Source: Salinibacter ruber DSM 13855
GTDB taxonomy: Bacteria; Bacteroidota; Rhodothermia; Rhodothermales; Salinibacteraceae
Reading direction: 5' to 3'
Length of the DNA stretch: 64,000 nucleotides
Assembly (NCBI RefSeq): GCF_000013045.1
Contig: NC_007677.1
Location: forward strand, 2,108,001-2,172,000
Part shown: piece by piece, positions 34,466 through 43,381 of the stretch
Layout of the letters: each line of letters opens with the position of its first letter
Numbering within the stretch: position 1 is the stretch's first letter
Made by a program: the position numbers and the translations under genes
Notes under the pieces: model-generated
Told to the model about the DNA's origin: nothing
Databases searched by the model: none
The model's input: the letters and a program-made list of their open reading frames with translations, nothing else

Positions 34466-34506
34466 AAAACAAAAAAGCACAGTGCCGGGCCGTCCCCGAC
34501 ACTGCG
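34466..34506 (-). terminator. Terminator after the acyl-CoA dehydrogenase gene
   Basis: On the minus strand CAGTG, a mismatch and CGGG pair with CCCG, a mismatch and CACTG (plus coordinates 34480-34489 and 34495-34504). On that strand the hairpin is followed by CTTTTTTGTTTT. It lies 46 bp past the acyl-CoA dehydrogenase stop. Confidence 0.65.
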
Positions 34507-34549
34507 CAGTTTTGCTTCGTCCGTATGGCGACGCGCCGATGCCTGGCGG

Positions 34550-36661
34550 TTAGTTGTCCTCCGGGTTGGGGGCCGCAGTGGACTCTTCGGGCGCCCCGTC
34601 GCCCCGGTCCACCGGCTCGGTCATGTCGTCGACCATCTCGTCGAGGTCGAGGTCGTCGGTGTCGCCCGGTTCGCGGTCCACCGCGCGGGGGTCCTCGCCC
34701 TCCCCCTCAAACTGCGGGATGTGCTCCTGCGGGTGCTCTTTGCCCGCGTCGCGCCCCAGGGGACTGCCCTCGTGGATGTAGAAGTCGTCGTTGGGCAGGG
34801 TGTCGCTGTGCGCACGGGCGGCCTCCGCGGCGTCTCGCATGCTCTCGTCCGCATTGTCGCGCATCCTGCCGAAGTTGCGGTGGATTTTGCGCCTGAACCA
34901 CTCGAAGAGGTACTCAAACGCGGCACGGTCCCGCTCGAATTCCGGCCCGAACTCGCCGGAGCGAAGCTGGTCGTCCATCTTCGAGAGCGACGATGCGAGC
35001 GCGAAGAGGTAAATGGCATTGTCCGCCACACGGGCCTGCTGGGCCTGGTGCTTTACCACGTCCTCCCGTTCCCACTTGCTTACGAGCTTGAAGTAGTGGG
35101 AGTGCTTCTGGACGAGCGACGCGAGCGTGTCGGCCTGTTCCTGAAGGGCCGGGTGGACGCCGTTGATCTCGGGCGCACGCGGCTTCAGCCCGAGGAACAG
35201 TTGGGCCCCCATCGGCAGGGCCTTCTTAATCACCGCCGGCGTGGTTGCGGCCGTCAGAATGCGCGAGAGGTTGTCGCCGATCGACTCGTCCGAGTCCCAC
35301 AGCAGCGCCTCTTGGATCGACACCATCTTCTCGGCGAGCTGCTTTCCGCCGTACGCGAAGATGAAGGACTGCATGACCTCATTGGAGCCCTCCACGATGC
35401 CGTGGATGCGGTTGTCGCGCCACGCCCGCTCCAGCTCGTGTTCGGTCATGTAGCCCTCCCCGCCCATGACCTGCAGCGCCTCGTCAATGACGTTCCACCC
35501 GAAGTCGGAGCAAAACACCTTGGTGATGGCCGTCTCTACCATAATGTCGTCCTCCCCTTGGTCGAGGAGCCCCGTCATCATGTAGAGCATGGCGTCCATC
35601 GCGTAGGTCACCGCCGACATGCGGGCGATCTTCTGCTTCACGAGCTCAAAATCCGCCAGGGGCCGCTCGAACTGGTAGCGCGTCTGGGCCCACTTGATAC
35701 CCTGATCCCGCGCCGCCTTGGCGGCACCGGTCACGCCCGCACTGAGCGTGCACCGCCCGTAGTTGAGGCACGAGAGTGCGACCTTCAGGCCTGCCCCCTC
35801 CTCGTGGAGGACGTTCTCCTCCGGGACGCGGACGTCGTTGAAGCGGAAGCGGGCCTGCCACGTCCCGCGGATGCCGGTCTTCGCGCGGTTCTTCTCAAAC
35901 ACCTCCACCCCGTCCATGTCCGGCGTCACGATGAGCGCGTTCACGCCCTGCTGCTCCAGCTCGCCCGTCTCGGGGTTGGGCACCATGTTCTTGCACATAA
36001 CGGTGCACAGCCCGCTCATGGCGCCCGAGGTGGACCATTTCTTCTCGCCATTCAGGATGTAGTCGCCGTCGTCCGTCTTCACAGAGAAGGACTCCTGCGC
36101 CGCCGCGTCGGACCCCACGTTCGGCTCCGACAAGCAGAAGGCACTCAGCTCCTCCCGGGCGACAAGGGGCAGGTATTTTTCCTTCTGCTCCTCCGTTCCG
36201 AACATCACGATCGCCTTGCAGCCGATCGACTGGTGCGCCGACACCATGACGGCCGTGGACGCGCAGTAGCGACCGATCATCTCCAGCACCCGGTTGTAGC
36301 TCGTGACCCCGAGCCCAAGTCCCCCGTATTCTTCCGGGATGATCATCCCCATCACACCCATGTCGAACAGCCGGTCGATCACCCACTCCGGAATGTATTG
36401 CTCCTGGTCGATCTCGACCCGCGGGTGCTCGTTTTCCAGGTACGCTTCGAGCTCCTCCAGCAGGGCATCACACCGCTCTCGCTCCTCGTCTCCTTCCTGG
36501 GGGTAAGGAAACAAGAGGTCGTCGCGGAGGCGCCCCCAGAAGGCGTTCTTGATAAACCCCATGTCCTCCGGCTCGGGGCCCATCATCGTCTCGATGTTCT
36601 CAATCATTTTCTGGTCCTCTTCGGAGACCCCTTTGATGTCACTGAGTCCTTGGTCTGCCAT
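34550..36661 (-). CDS. Acyl-CoA dehydrogenase, very-long-chain/ACAD9-like
   Basis: Predicted 703 aa flavoprotein of fatty-acid beta-oxidation. The N-terminal domain has FDMGVMGMIIPEEYGGLGLG, the FAD site is FCLSEPNVGSDAAAQ, and the late VEGSNEVMQSFIF holds the catalytic Glu. A long C-terminal extension of about 180 residues is helical, as in the VLCAD/ACAD9 group, and ends in an acidic tail. ATG 36661 starts just before the acidic leader SDIKGVSEED. It should act on long-chain acyl-CoA; an acyl-CoA oxidase-like enzyme is encoded at 315-2621. Confidence 0.92.
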   Translation of the reverse strand: MADQGLSDIKGVSEEDQKMIENIETMMGPEPEDMGFIKNAFWGRLRDDLLFPYPQEGDEERERCDALLEELEAYLENEHPRVEIDQEQYIPEWVIDRLFDMGVMGMIIPEEYGGLGLGVTSYNRVLEMIGRYCASTAVMVSAHQSIGCKAIVMFGTEEQKEKYLPLVAREELSAFCLSEPNVGSDAAAQESFSVKTDDGDYILNGEKKWSTSGAMSGLCTVMCKNMVPNPETGELEQQGVNALIVTPDMDGVEVFEKNRAKTGIRGTWQARFRFNDVRVPEENVLHEEGAGLKVALSCLNYGRCTLSAGVTGAAKAARDQGIKWAQTRYQFERPLADFELVKQKIARMSAVTYAMDAMLYMMTGLLDQGEDDIMVETAITKVFCSDFGWNVIDEALQVMGGEGYMTEHELERAWRDNRIHGIVEGSNEVMQSFIFAYGGKQLAEKMVSIQEALLWDSDESIGDNLSRILTAATTPAVIKKALPMGAQLFLGLKPRAPEINGVHPALQEQADTLASLVQKHSHYFKLVSKWEREDVVKHQAQQARVADNAIYLFALASSLSKMDDQLRSGEFGPEFERDRAAFEYLFEWFRRKIHRNFGRMRDNADESMRDAAEAARAHSDTLPNDDFYIHEGSPLGRDAGKEHPQEHIPQFEGEGEDPRAVDREPGDTDDLDLDEMVDDMTEPVDRGDGAPEESTAAPNPEDN

Positions 36662-36967
36662 GGTTGGTCGGAGTGGTTTGTGTGCGAGACGTGAAGGGCG
36701 TCGGCGGGCGTCGGCGGGCGTCGGCCAACGATACCCAACGGGAGTCCGAAGCGACATTTCCCGAGCCCCCATCATGTCTGAGGGGCGCCTTGAAAGGGCT
36801 TCCATCAGGTTCCAAAACTGGTAATTGCCTGTTTGCATTCGGTTCCTTCCACAGGCTTTCCCCAATCGGAATTCTCAGGGCCTTTTTGGACCGGACGGGG
36901 GGTTGCGTGCGCCCGACCAAACCGCTACGTTTGGACGGCGCGTCCTTCCGATCAGTCTAGCAGACGC
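36662..36967. promoter_or_regulatory. Divergent region between acyl-CoA dehydrogenase and pyrF genes
   Basis: About 306 bp separate the two starts. It contains three exact tandem copies of GGGCGTCGGC at 36696-36705, 36706-36715 and 36716-36725, within the leader of the acyl-CoA dehydrogenase gene. No gene, hairpin or clear promoter box is seen in the rest, which reads as non-coding. Confidence 0.5.
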
Positions 36968-37828
36968 ATGTCGACTTCCTTCTCCCGCCGCCTCCGCCGT
37001 CTTCAGTCCCAGAAAGAGACGGCACTCTGCGTGGGGCTCGACCCCGTCCCCGCGCGGTTTCCGCCCTCTCTCCAGGACGGCCGGCTCCGCACGGACGCCG
37101 TACGCGCCTTCTGCACGACCATCGTGGAGGCGACCGCCCCCTACGCCTGCGCGTTCAAGCCCAACTTCGCGTTCTTCGAGGCCTTGGGCCCGGCGGGCCT
37201 GACCGTCCTGGACCAGGTGGTGACGACAATCCCCGACGACTGCTTGGTGCTGGGCGACGCCAAGCGCGGCGACATCGGCCACTCGGCCCGCCACTACGCC
37301 GCGTCGATCTACGAGGAGCTGGGGCTGGACGCCTGCACCGTCTCGCCGTACCTAGGCCGGGACAGTGTGATGCCCTTTCTGGAGCACGAGGGCACCTGCA
37401 CGTTCGTCCTCGCCCGCACGTCCAACGACGGGGCCGCCGACCTGCAGGAGGCCTGCACCTGCGACGGCACGCCCCTCTACCGGCACGTGGCGCGGCGGGT
37501 ACAGGCGTGGAATGCGGACGCCCCCGGGGGGGCCGGCCTCGTGGTCGGTGCAACGGCCCCCGCGGCGCTGCAGGACCTCCGGTCCCTGTGCCCGTCCCTT
37601 CCCTTTTTGGTGCCGGGCGTCGGGGCGCAGGGGGGCGATGCGGCGGCCGTCATGGACGCGGCGGCGACCGACGAGGGACCTGTACTCGTCAATTCGAGCC
37701 GCAGCATCCTCTACGCCTCCGAGGGGCCCAACTATGCCAACGCCGCCGCCGACGCCGCCCGAGCGCTCCGCGACGCCCTCAACGGCGGAGCGTCCTCTAG
37801 TCGAGGTGCTCCGTCGCCGCCTGCGTGA
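36968..37828 (+). CDS. pyrF: Orotidine 5'-phosphate decarboxylase, type 2
   Basis: Predicted 286 aa enzyme making UMP from OMP. The motif VLGDAKRGDIGHSARHYA carries the catalytic Asp-x-Lys-x-x-Asp, and CVGLDPVPARFP and VPGVGAQGGD are the phosphate-binding segments of the type 2 (longer) form. No other pyrimidine gene is adjacent. ATG 36968 is preferred; upstream frame is non-coding in appearance. The 3' end overlaps the convergent small gene at 37797 by 32 bp. Confidence 0.94.
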   Translation: MSTSFSRRLRRLQSQKETALCVGLDPVPARFPPSLQDGRLRTDAVRAFCTTIVEATAPYACAFKPNFAFFEALGPAGLTVLDQVVTTIPDDCLVLGDAKRGDIGHSARHYAASIYEELGLDACTVSPYLGRDSVMPFLEHEGTCTFVLARTSNDGAADLQEACTCDGTPLYRHVARRVQAWNADAPGGAGLVVGATAPAALQDLRSLCPSLPFLVPGVGAQGGDAAAVMDAAATDEGPVLVNSSRSILYASEGPNYANAAADAARALRDALNGGASSSRGAPSPPA

Positions 37829-38183
37829 CCAGCATGCCCTTCGCCCCCGTCAGATCGAGCGGAAACGGCTGGTCCGCCCCCTCCACGTCCGTTCCCGGAA
37901 TGCCGCAGCGCGCGTTGGAGGCATCGACCCCGTGATTCGTCTTAAGGAGCAGCGCCGTGGTGGCGGGGTCGGAGGCGTCGGCGGCGTCGACCGCGGCCAT
38001 GAACCGTGCCTGCGCGTCCCGCCAGTCGGCAAGCGCCTGGCCCACGGGCTCTAGGGCCGCCGAATCGGCCAACGCGTCGTCCGCCGCGTCGGCGTCGTCC
38101 AGGGCGTCTACCAGGGCCGCCCGGGCGTCGTCGCAGGCCTGGACGGCCGCTTTGATTTCGTCGATAGATTCGTCGGGAAGCAT
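37797..38183 (-). CDS. Small acidic protein of unknown function
   Basis: Predicted 128 aa, rich in Asp and Ala (ACDDARAALVDALDDADAADDALADS), helical in the first 80 residues, with two Cys later (one in SNARCGIPG). No family is recognised and no signal or membrane segment is seen. Start ATG 38183; the codon before is a TTG. It lies 28 bp downstream of the universal stress gene on the same strand and overlaps pyrF by 32 bp in antisense. It may be a real lineage-restricted protein but the evidence is limited. Confidence 0.55.
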   Translation of the reverse strand: MLPDESIDEIKAAVQACDDARAALVDALDDADAADDALADSAALEPVGQALADWRDAQARFMAAVDAADASDPATTALLLKTNHGVDASNARCGIPGTDVEGADQPFPLDLTGAKGMLVTQAATEHLD

Positions 38184-38211
38184 GTGCAAGGGGTGTTGGG
38201 AGCAGTGACGA

Positions 38212-39141
38212 TTAGTCGTTGGGGTCCCCGTCCACGGAGGCGGGGACGGTCAAAACCGGGCACGGGGCGGTGCGCAGAACACGTTCCGTATTGCTGCCCA
38301 GAACGAACCGGTCGATGCCAGTCAGCCCGCGCGTGGCCATCACGATCAGGTCTGCCTCGCGGGCGTCCGCAACGTCAACAATGGTTTGTGCGACATCGCC
38401 CTCCTCCACGTGACAGGTGGTGGGCACCCCCGGTCCGCCCACGGACGCGTTCAATTCATCGAGGGCCTCCTCCGCGTTGGCCACAATCTCCGGATCCATC
38501 TCCACGACGCTCACCCCCGGAATGCCCGTGTCACTGAAGGTGGGCTGAACGCGCGTCTCGGCGACGAACAGAAGCTGCTGTCTCGCCCCGTACCGCGAGG
38601 CCACCTCTTTGGACCGGCGCAGCGCCGTCTTCGAGTGATCCGAAAAGTCAATGGGCGCGAGGACGTTGTCGTACGCTACCGGCGGCGTCGCTCCGTCGTC
38701 CCCCCGACGGACCGTGAGGACCGGGGCCACCCCGCGCCGCACGAGCCGGTTGGCGACGCTGCCCAGCATGAGGCGGCCGAGCCCCCGGCGGCCGTGCGTG
38801 CCCATCACCACGAGGTCGATTTCGGAATCGAGCACGTATTCCTCGATCGCACCGACCACGCTTCCGTCCGGGTCCTGGGCGACGGCCGTATGCACCTCCT
38901 GCGCCGCCCTCTCGGGGGCGAGCTCCGCGAGTTGGGCTCGGGCACTCGCCTCCGCCTCTTCTCGCAGCCGATCGGTGTGCGCCTCCGCAGTGCCCAGTCC
39001 GTACAGGTCGGTGTTGGTCTGGTGCACGACGTGAAGCAGGTGAAGGGGCGCCCCGAACCGATCGGCCAGCGCCCCGGCGTGGGCCAGCGCGGCCTCAGCA
39101 CTGGGCGAAAAGTCTGTCGGAACCAAGATGCGATGGGGCAT
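38212..39141 (-). CDS. Tandem-domain universal stress protein (UspA family), first of a pair
   Basis: Predicted 309 aa made of two UspA domains. The first begins HRILVPTDFSPSAEAAL and has the ATP-binding loop MGTHGRRGLGRLMLGSVA; the second begins YDNVLAPIDFSDHSKTAL and has MATRGLTGIDRFVLGSNTE. Such proteins bind ATP and help survival under stress, by mechanisms not fully known. ATG 39141 is immediately preceded by GTG, a two-codon alternative start also seen in its neighbour. It lies 15 bp downstream of the second universal stress gene, so the two form an operon. Confidence 0.93.
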   Translation of the reverse strand: MPHRILVPTDFSPSAEAALAHAGALADRFGAPLHLLHVVHQTNTDLYGLGTAEAHTDRLREEAEASARAQLAELAPERAAQEVHTAVAQDPDGSVVGAIEEYVLDSEIDLVVMGTHGRRGLGRLMLGSVANRLVRRGVAPVLTVRRGDDGATPPVAYDNVLAPIDFSDHSKTALRRSKEVASRYGARQQLLFVAETRVQPTFSDTGIPGVSVVEMDPEIVANAEEALDELNASVGGPGVPTTCHVEEGDVAQTIVDVADAREADLIVMATRGLTGIDRFVLGSNTERVLRTAPCPVLTVPASVDGDPND

Positions 39142-39156
39142 CACAAAGCAAGGGGA

Positions 39157-40068
39157 TTAGGAGTCGTCGGACGCCGGGAGCAGTGATTTCCCGAAGGACG
39201 GGACGGTAAACACAGGAACGGGGGCGCGGCGCAGCACCCGCTCCGCCACACTTCCCAATAGCATCCGCTCGAAGCCCGTTCGGCCGTGGGTGGCAATGAC
39301 CACGAGGTCTACCTCGTTCATCTCGGCGTAATCGAGAATGGTGGACGGGGCGTATCCGACCTTGGCCTCAACGGTGGCGTGCTCGTGCCCAACCTCGGCC
39401 TGGACGAGTTCGGCGAGGCTTCCTTCTACCCGTTCGATGACCTGCGGCCCCGGCAGATTGGCGGGCTCCACCCCGTAGGCGGACGGGTAGATCACTTCCT
39501 CCACCGCGTGAAGCAGCGTGATCTGTGCCCCGTAGGTCAGGGCCAGCTCCTTCGCGTGCCGGAGCGCCTCCAGCGAGGCATCCGAGAAGTCCACGGGCAC
39601 GAGGATGTTGCGCACGGCCCAGGCCGGGGCCCTGTCCGCCGCCCCCCGCACCGTGAGAACCGGACAGGGGGCCGTGCGGAGCACCTCCTCGGCCACGCTG
39701 CCAATAAGCAGGCGTTGGAGGCCGCGGCGCCCGCGCGTCCCCGCCACGACGAGGTCAATCTCCTGCTCCTCGACGTATCCCACGATCGCCTCGGGCGGCG
39801 ACCGATGCTCCCGCTGCTCCTGCACGAGTGTGAGGGCGTCCAGGTCAACGTGCGGCGGAGGGTCCCCGTCCCCCGACAGAAGCGAGGACAGGGTGGACTT
39901 GGGAATCGGGATGTCGGCGTCCGGTGCGTTTCCCGATCGGCCCTCCGTCACGTGGAGCACGTGTAGCTCCGCTTCGTGCCAGGACGCGAGGGCCGCGGCA
40001 TGTGGGAACGCCCGGTCGGCCCCTTTCGAAAAGTCGGTGGGCCAGAGAATTCGGCGGATGGAGAGCAT
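39157..40068 (-). CDS. Tandem-domain universal stress protein (UspA family), second of a pair
   Basis: Predicted 303 aa, again two UspA domains. The first starts RRILWPTDFSKGADRAF and carries GTRGRRGLQRLLIGSVA; the second starts RNILVPVDFSDASLEAL and has IATHGRTGFERMLLGSVAE. Both loops fit the G-2x-G-9x-G(S/T) ATP-binding pattern. It is the promoter-proximal gene of the pair, preceded by a 212 bp gap that faces the small acidic gene at 40281. ATG 40068 follows a GTG codon, as in its neighbour. Confidence 0.93.
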   Translation of the reverse strand: MLSIRRILWPTDFSKGADRAFPHAAALASWHEAELHVLHVTEGRSGNAPDADIPIPKSTLSSLLSGDGDPPPHVDLDALTLVQEQREHRSPPEAIVGYVEEQEIDLVVAGTRGRRGLQRLLIGSVAEEVLRTAPCPVLTVRGAADRAPAWAVRNILVPVDFSDASLEALRHAKELALTYGAQITLLHAVEEVIYPSAYGVEPANLPGPQVIERVEGSLAELVQAEVGHEHATVEAKVGYAPSTILDYAEMNEVDLVVIATHGRTGFERMLLGSVAERVLRRAPVPVFTVPSFGKSLLPASDDS

Positions 40069-40280
40069 CACGGCCTGCTGTGTCTGGGAAGGGTGACTCT
40101 CCAGAATGTAAAGAAGCGCCCTCAGAATGTGAAGGCCACGTCTGGTAGCGGACCGCCATTAGCGGCGCACTCCGCACAGCCGGCCGATGCCCTGCCGAAA
40201 AGAGAAACTTTTTATCGGACAATCAATTGATCTCCAAAACAAACGGTTCACCATGACGACCACCAACCCAGACCGCCTTC

Positions 40281-40553
40281 ATGCGTGGAGTTAGCTTCAA
40301 GCCGCAGGACGCCGAAGACTTTTCGACGGGCGAGATCAAGTCGTACGGTGGCATTTACGCCGCCACGGCCGAGGACTTTGCCGGGGCCTTCGAAATGGAA
40401 CCCGAGGACTTCATTGAGGTGGTCCAGTCGTCGGACGTAGAGCCGCTCACCGAAGTGGGGGAGGACAAGGAGCCCGGGAAGTACAGCCTCTCGTTCGAAC
40501 GAGACGAGTTTGAGAAGCTGAAGAACCTTCTTCTGGAGCGGACGGAGGAGTGA
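40281..40553 (+). CDS. Small acidic protein of unknown function
   Basis: Predicted 90 aa, strongly acidic with aromatic residues spaced regularly (FKPQDAEDFSTGEIKSYGG, AEDFAGAFEMEPEDFIEVV), ending in a charged helix (ERDEFEKLKNLLLERTEE). No family, signal peptide or membrane segment is recognised. ATG 40281 and the stop at 40551-40553 are clean, and a hairpin follows. It faces away from the universal stress genes, so it has its own promoter. Function unknown. Confidence 0.68.
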   Translation: MRGVSFKPQDAEDFSTGEIKSYGGIYAATAEDFAGAFEMEPEDFIEVVQSSDVEPLTEVGEDKEPGKYSLSFERDEFEKLKNLLLERTEE

Positions 40554-40575
40554 CCCCTCCCCGCTTGCGCCTGAA

Positions 40576-40628
40576 TGGCCCCCGCTCGGAGCCGTCCCCT
40601 GGCTCGGGGCGGGCTTCTTTATTGGGTC
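40576..40628 (+). terminator. Terminator of the small acidic gene
   Basis: GAGCC and a GC-rich arm around 40584-40600 pair imperfectly with GGCTC and GGGCGGGC around 40611-40618, followed by TTCTTTATT. It lies about 25 nt after the stop codon at 40553. Confidence 0.55.
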
Positions 40629-40670
40629 TTATGGGGATGGCCCCACCGTGGCCCGCCCGAAACGCCCCGC

Positions 40671-41942
40671 TTACGCCGCGGACGGGGCCGGCTCGGCCTC
40701 GTCGACCTGTGTGCCCACCAACACCGCGGCGCCCACCGCGAGCAGGCTGCCAATCCCAAACGGCACGATGAACCCGAACGATACGAAGAAGCCCGCCATC
40801 AGCTGGCCGGATGAGATGCCGAGCCCAAACGCCACGGTCAGGACGGCCAGCTGCGCCCCCGACTGTCCCTGCTCGGTGTGATCACCCGCCAGGGCCAGCG
40901 CCGGGGCAAACACCAGTGCGCCCGCCCCGCCCTGTAGCATCCGCACCACGATCATCTGCCAGGGCGCCCCGACGACGCCCTGTAGCAGCGTGGTGGGGAC
41001 GAGCCCCATCAGCCCGAGCACGATGAACCACTTGCGCCCCATCCGGTCGCTGGCCCGTCCCACCACGGGCTGCAGGGCCGCAAGGGCCGCAATGAGGGCC
41101 ACGAACTCGACCGCAAAGAGGAACGGCCCCTGCCCCAGCCGGGCATTCACCTCCGGCTCGATGGCGGACAGCAGCGCCATGCAGCTCGCCATGATGAGGG
41201 TCGCGACCCCCAACGCGAAGATGGTGTCGAGCCGCCACCCCGATCCCGACCGGTCCCAGACCCGGAGGGCCAGGCGCCGCTCCGTGGGGGCCGTGCCCTC
41301 GGGATCCTGCACGAGCACCCCCACAAGGCCGGTTCCCAGAAAGGCCGTGGCCGCGGCCACGGCGAACGTCGCCTCGAACCCCGTCACCTCCGCCCCGCCC
41401 GGCATCGTGAACGGCCCCATCTCAAGGAGCACGCTCGCCAAGAGGGGACCGGCCCCGAAGCCGATGAGGCGGAAGGAATTGTACACGCCCATGTTGCCGC
41501 CCCGGCTGCCCGCGTCGCTCAGCTCGTTGACGATGGCCAGGCTCGCCGTGATCGTGAAGGCCGCCGCGAGGCCCTGGACCACCCGCAGCACGAAGAGGTG
41601 CCAGTAGGCCGTGGCCGCGGCGAACGCCAGGTTGATGGCCCCGAGGACCACGAGCCCCCCGATCACGAAGATCTTTCGGCGGCCGGCCCGATCGGACAGG
41701 CGCCCGGCCAGCGGCTGTGCGATGCTGCTCGCGATGCCAAACAGTGCGAGGACGACGCCCGCGACCATCGAGGCGGGAACGCCAAAGATGCGCCCCCCGA
41801 CCGCCTCGCTGGCCACATAGAGCGGCAGCACGATGATGAGAAACGAGTTGCCCACGGCGTCCGCCATGCGGGCGAGGGCGAGCGCAAGCACGCGCCGATC
41901 AACCCCGAAAAGCTGCCCCCCAGAAGACGTGCGGTCGTCCAT
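40671..41942 (-). CDS. MFS transporter
   Basis: Predicted 423 aa with about 12 membrane segments. The family signature between helices 2 and 3 is seen as AGRLSDRAGRRKIFVIGG, and a related version in the second half as VGRASDRMGRKWFIVLG. LRVVQGLAAAFTITASLA is the helix 4 motif. The substrate is unknown; the drug/H+ antiporter-like arrangement is a guess. ATG 41942 begins MDDRTSSGG; the upstream open frame is an antisense shadow of hemL. It is 41 bp downstream of hemL, perhaps co-transcribed. Confidence 0.88.
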   Translation of the reverse strand: MDDRTSSGGQLFGVDRRVLALALARMADAVGNSFLIIVLPLYVASEAVGGRIFGVPASMVAGVVLALFGIASSIAQPLAGRLSDRAGRRKIFVIGGLVVLGAINLAFAAATAYWHLFVLRVVQGLAAAFTITASLAIVNELSDAGSRGGNMGVYNSFRLIGFGAGPLLASVLLEMGPFTMPGGAEVTGFEATFAVAAATAFLGTGLVGVLVQDPEGTAPTERRLALRVWDRSGSGWRLDTIFALGVATLIMASCMALLSAIEPEVNARLGQGPFLFAVEFVALIAALAALQPVVGRASDRMGRKWFIVLGLMGLVPTTLLQGVVGAPWQMIVVRMLQGGAGALVFAPALALAGDHTEQGQSGAQLAVLTVAFGLGISSGQLMAGFFVSFGFIVPFGIGSLLAVGAAVLVGTQVDEAEPAPSAA

Positions 41943-41983
41943 GTTCGGCTCGAAGACGCGAGAGGAAGTAGCGGGGCGGCCTG

Positions 41984-43300
41984 CTACGAGTGGACCCGCT
42001 TGAGGGCGCGGCGCTGGGTTTCCAGGGTCGTCTCCAGCTCGTCCTCGCCGTGGCAGGTGCCGTAGAACACCGCCTCGAACTGGGACGGGGGAAGATAAAT
42101 CCCCTCCTCCAGCATGGCGTGGAAGTAGGCGGCGTAGGCCTCCGTGTCCGCGGTCTGGGCCGTGTCCTGGTCTACGACCTCCGCGTCCGTGAAGAAGAGG
42201 CTCCCCATCGCCCCCACCTGATGCGTCGTGTAGTCCAGCCCCAGCGCGTCGAGGTTGTGCTCCGTGCCCTTCTGCAGGGCCTCCGCGTAGTCCTCTAGCT
42301 GGTCGTAGATGCGATCCTTCTCCTCGGCAATTTTTGAGAGGATGGCGTGCCCGGCCCGCATGGCCAGGGGGTTGCCGCTCAGGGTGCCGGCCTGGTAGAC
42401 CGGGCCCGTCGGGGCCACGTAATCCATGATCTCTTGCTTGCCGCCGTACGCCCCGACCGGCAGTCCCCCGCCGATGATTTTGCCGAGGCAGGTCAGGTCC
42501 GGAATCACGCCGTAGCGCTCCTGGGCGCCGCCTGGCGCCACCCGGAAGCCCGTCATGACCTCGTCGAAGACGAGCACAATGTCGTGGGCATCGCACAGCT
42601 CCCGCAGCCCCTCCAGGAATCCGGGCTCCGGCGGGATGCAGCCCATGTTGCCGGCAATCGGCTCCACGATGATGCAGGCCACCTCCCCCTGATTGGCCTC
42701 CACGAGCCGCTGGACGTGACTCAGGTCGTTGTACTGGGCCAGCAGCGTGTCTTTTGCGTTGCCGTCGGTCACGCCGGGCGAGTCGGGCTTGCCGAGGGTC
42801 ATCGCCCCACTGCCGGCGGAAATCAGGAAGAAGTCGCCGTGGCCGTGGTAGTTGCCCTCAAACTTGATGATCTTATCGCGGCCCGTGTACCCTCGCGCCA
42901 ATCGGGCGGCACTCATGGTCGCCTCCGTGCCCGAGTTCACCATCCGCACCTTCTCGACGGACGGGACGAGGTCGCAGACCAGGTCGGCCACCTCGATCTC
43001 AATCTCGGTGGGGGCTCCGAAGGAGGTGGACGCCTCGGCCTGATCCTTAACCGCCTCCACTACGTCCGGGTGGGCGTGTCCAAAAATCATCGGGCCCCAG
43101 GAGCCGACGTAGTCGAGGTACTCGTTCGCGTCAGCGTCCTCCAGGTACGCCCCCTCGGCGCGTTCGATGAAAAGCGGGGTCCCCCCCACGCTGTCGAAGG
43201 CACGGGCGGGGGAGTTCACGCCGCCCGGGATGGAGTGCTGAGCACGCTCGTAGAACCGGCGGCTGGTCCGCAGGTCAACGTCGGAGGGAGCAACTTCCAT
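41984..43300 (-). CDS. hemL: Glutamate-1-semialdehyde 2,1-aminomutase
   Basis: Predicted 438 aa PLP enzyme making 5-aminolevulinate from glutamate-1-semialdehyde in the C5 route to heme. The PLP lysine is in TCLGKIIGGGLPVGAYGG, with VVEPIAGNMG-type and VLVFDEVMTGFR segments before it. GGVNSPAR and SWGPMIFGHAHP are classic for the family. ATG 43300 is preferred; TTG at 43324 would add eight residues. It belongs to the minus-strand cluster hemF-hemH-(methyltransferase)-hemL, whose other heme enzymes act later in the pathway. Confidence 0.96.
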   Translation of the reverse strand: MEVAPSDVDLRTSRRFYERAQHSIPGGVNSPARAFDSVGGTPLFIERAEGAYLEDADANEYLDYVGSWGPMIFGHAHPDVVEAVKDQAEASTSFGAPTEIEIEVADLVCDLVPSVEKVRMVNSGTEATMSAARLARGYTGRDKIIKFEGNYHGHGDFFLISAGSGAMTLGKPDSPGVTDGNAKDTLLAQYNDLSHVQRLVEANQGEVACIIVEPIAGNMGCIPPEPGFLEGLRELCDAHDIVLVFDEVMTGFRVAPGGAQERYGVIPDLTCLGKIIGGGLPVGAYGGKQEIMDYVAPTGPVYQAGTLSGNPLAMRAGHAILSKIAEEKDRIYDQLEDYAEALQKGTEHNLDALGLDYTTHQVGAMGSLFFTDAEVVDQDTAQTADTEAYAAYFHAMLEEGIYLPPSQFEAVFYGTCHGEDELETTLETQRRALKRVHS

Positions 43301-43381
43301 GGCATCAGTGGCGTGGTCGGTCAAACAGTGACGAGCAGGATGGAGCCGTCGTGGGCCCGCGGCGCAGCGTCTCGGCCGCGG

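Noticed and set aside
34175-36694. Open frame of about 840 codons on the plus strand opposite the acyl-CoA dehydrogenase gene
   Set aside because: Same kind of shadow. The minus strand encodes a full dehydrogenase with FAD and catalytic Glu motifs, and the plus frame shows no fold.
43321-43324. TTG start of hemL giving eight more residues
   Set aside because: ATG at 43300 lies closer to the conserved N-terminus. The extension adds no family residues.
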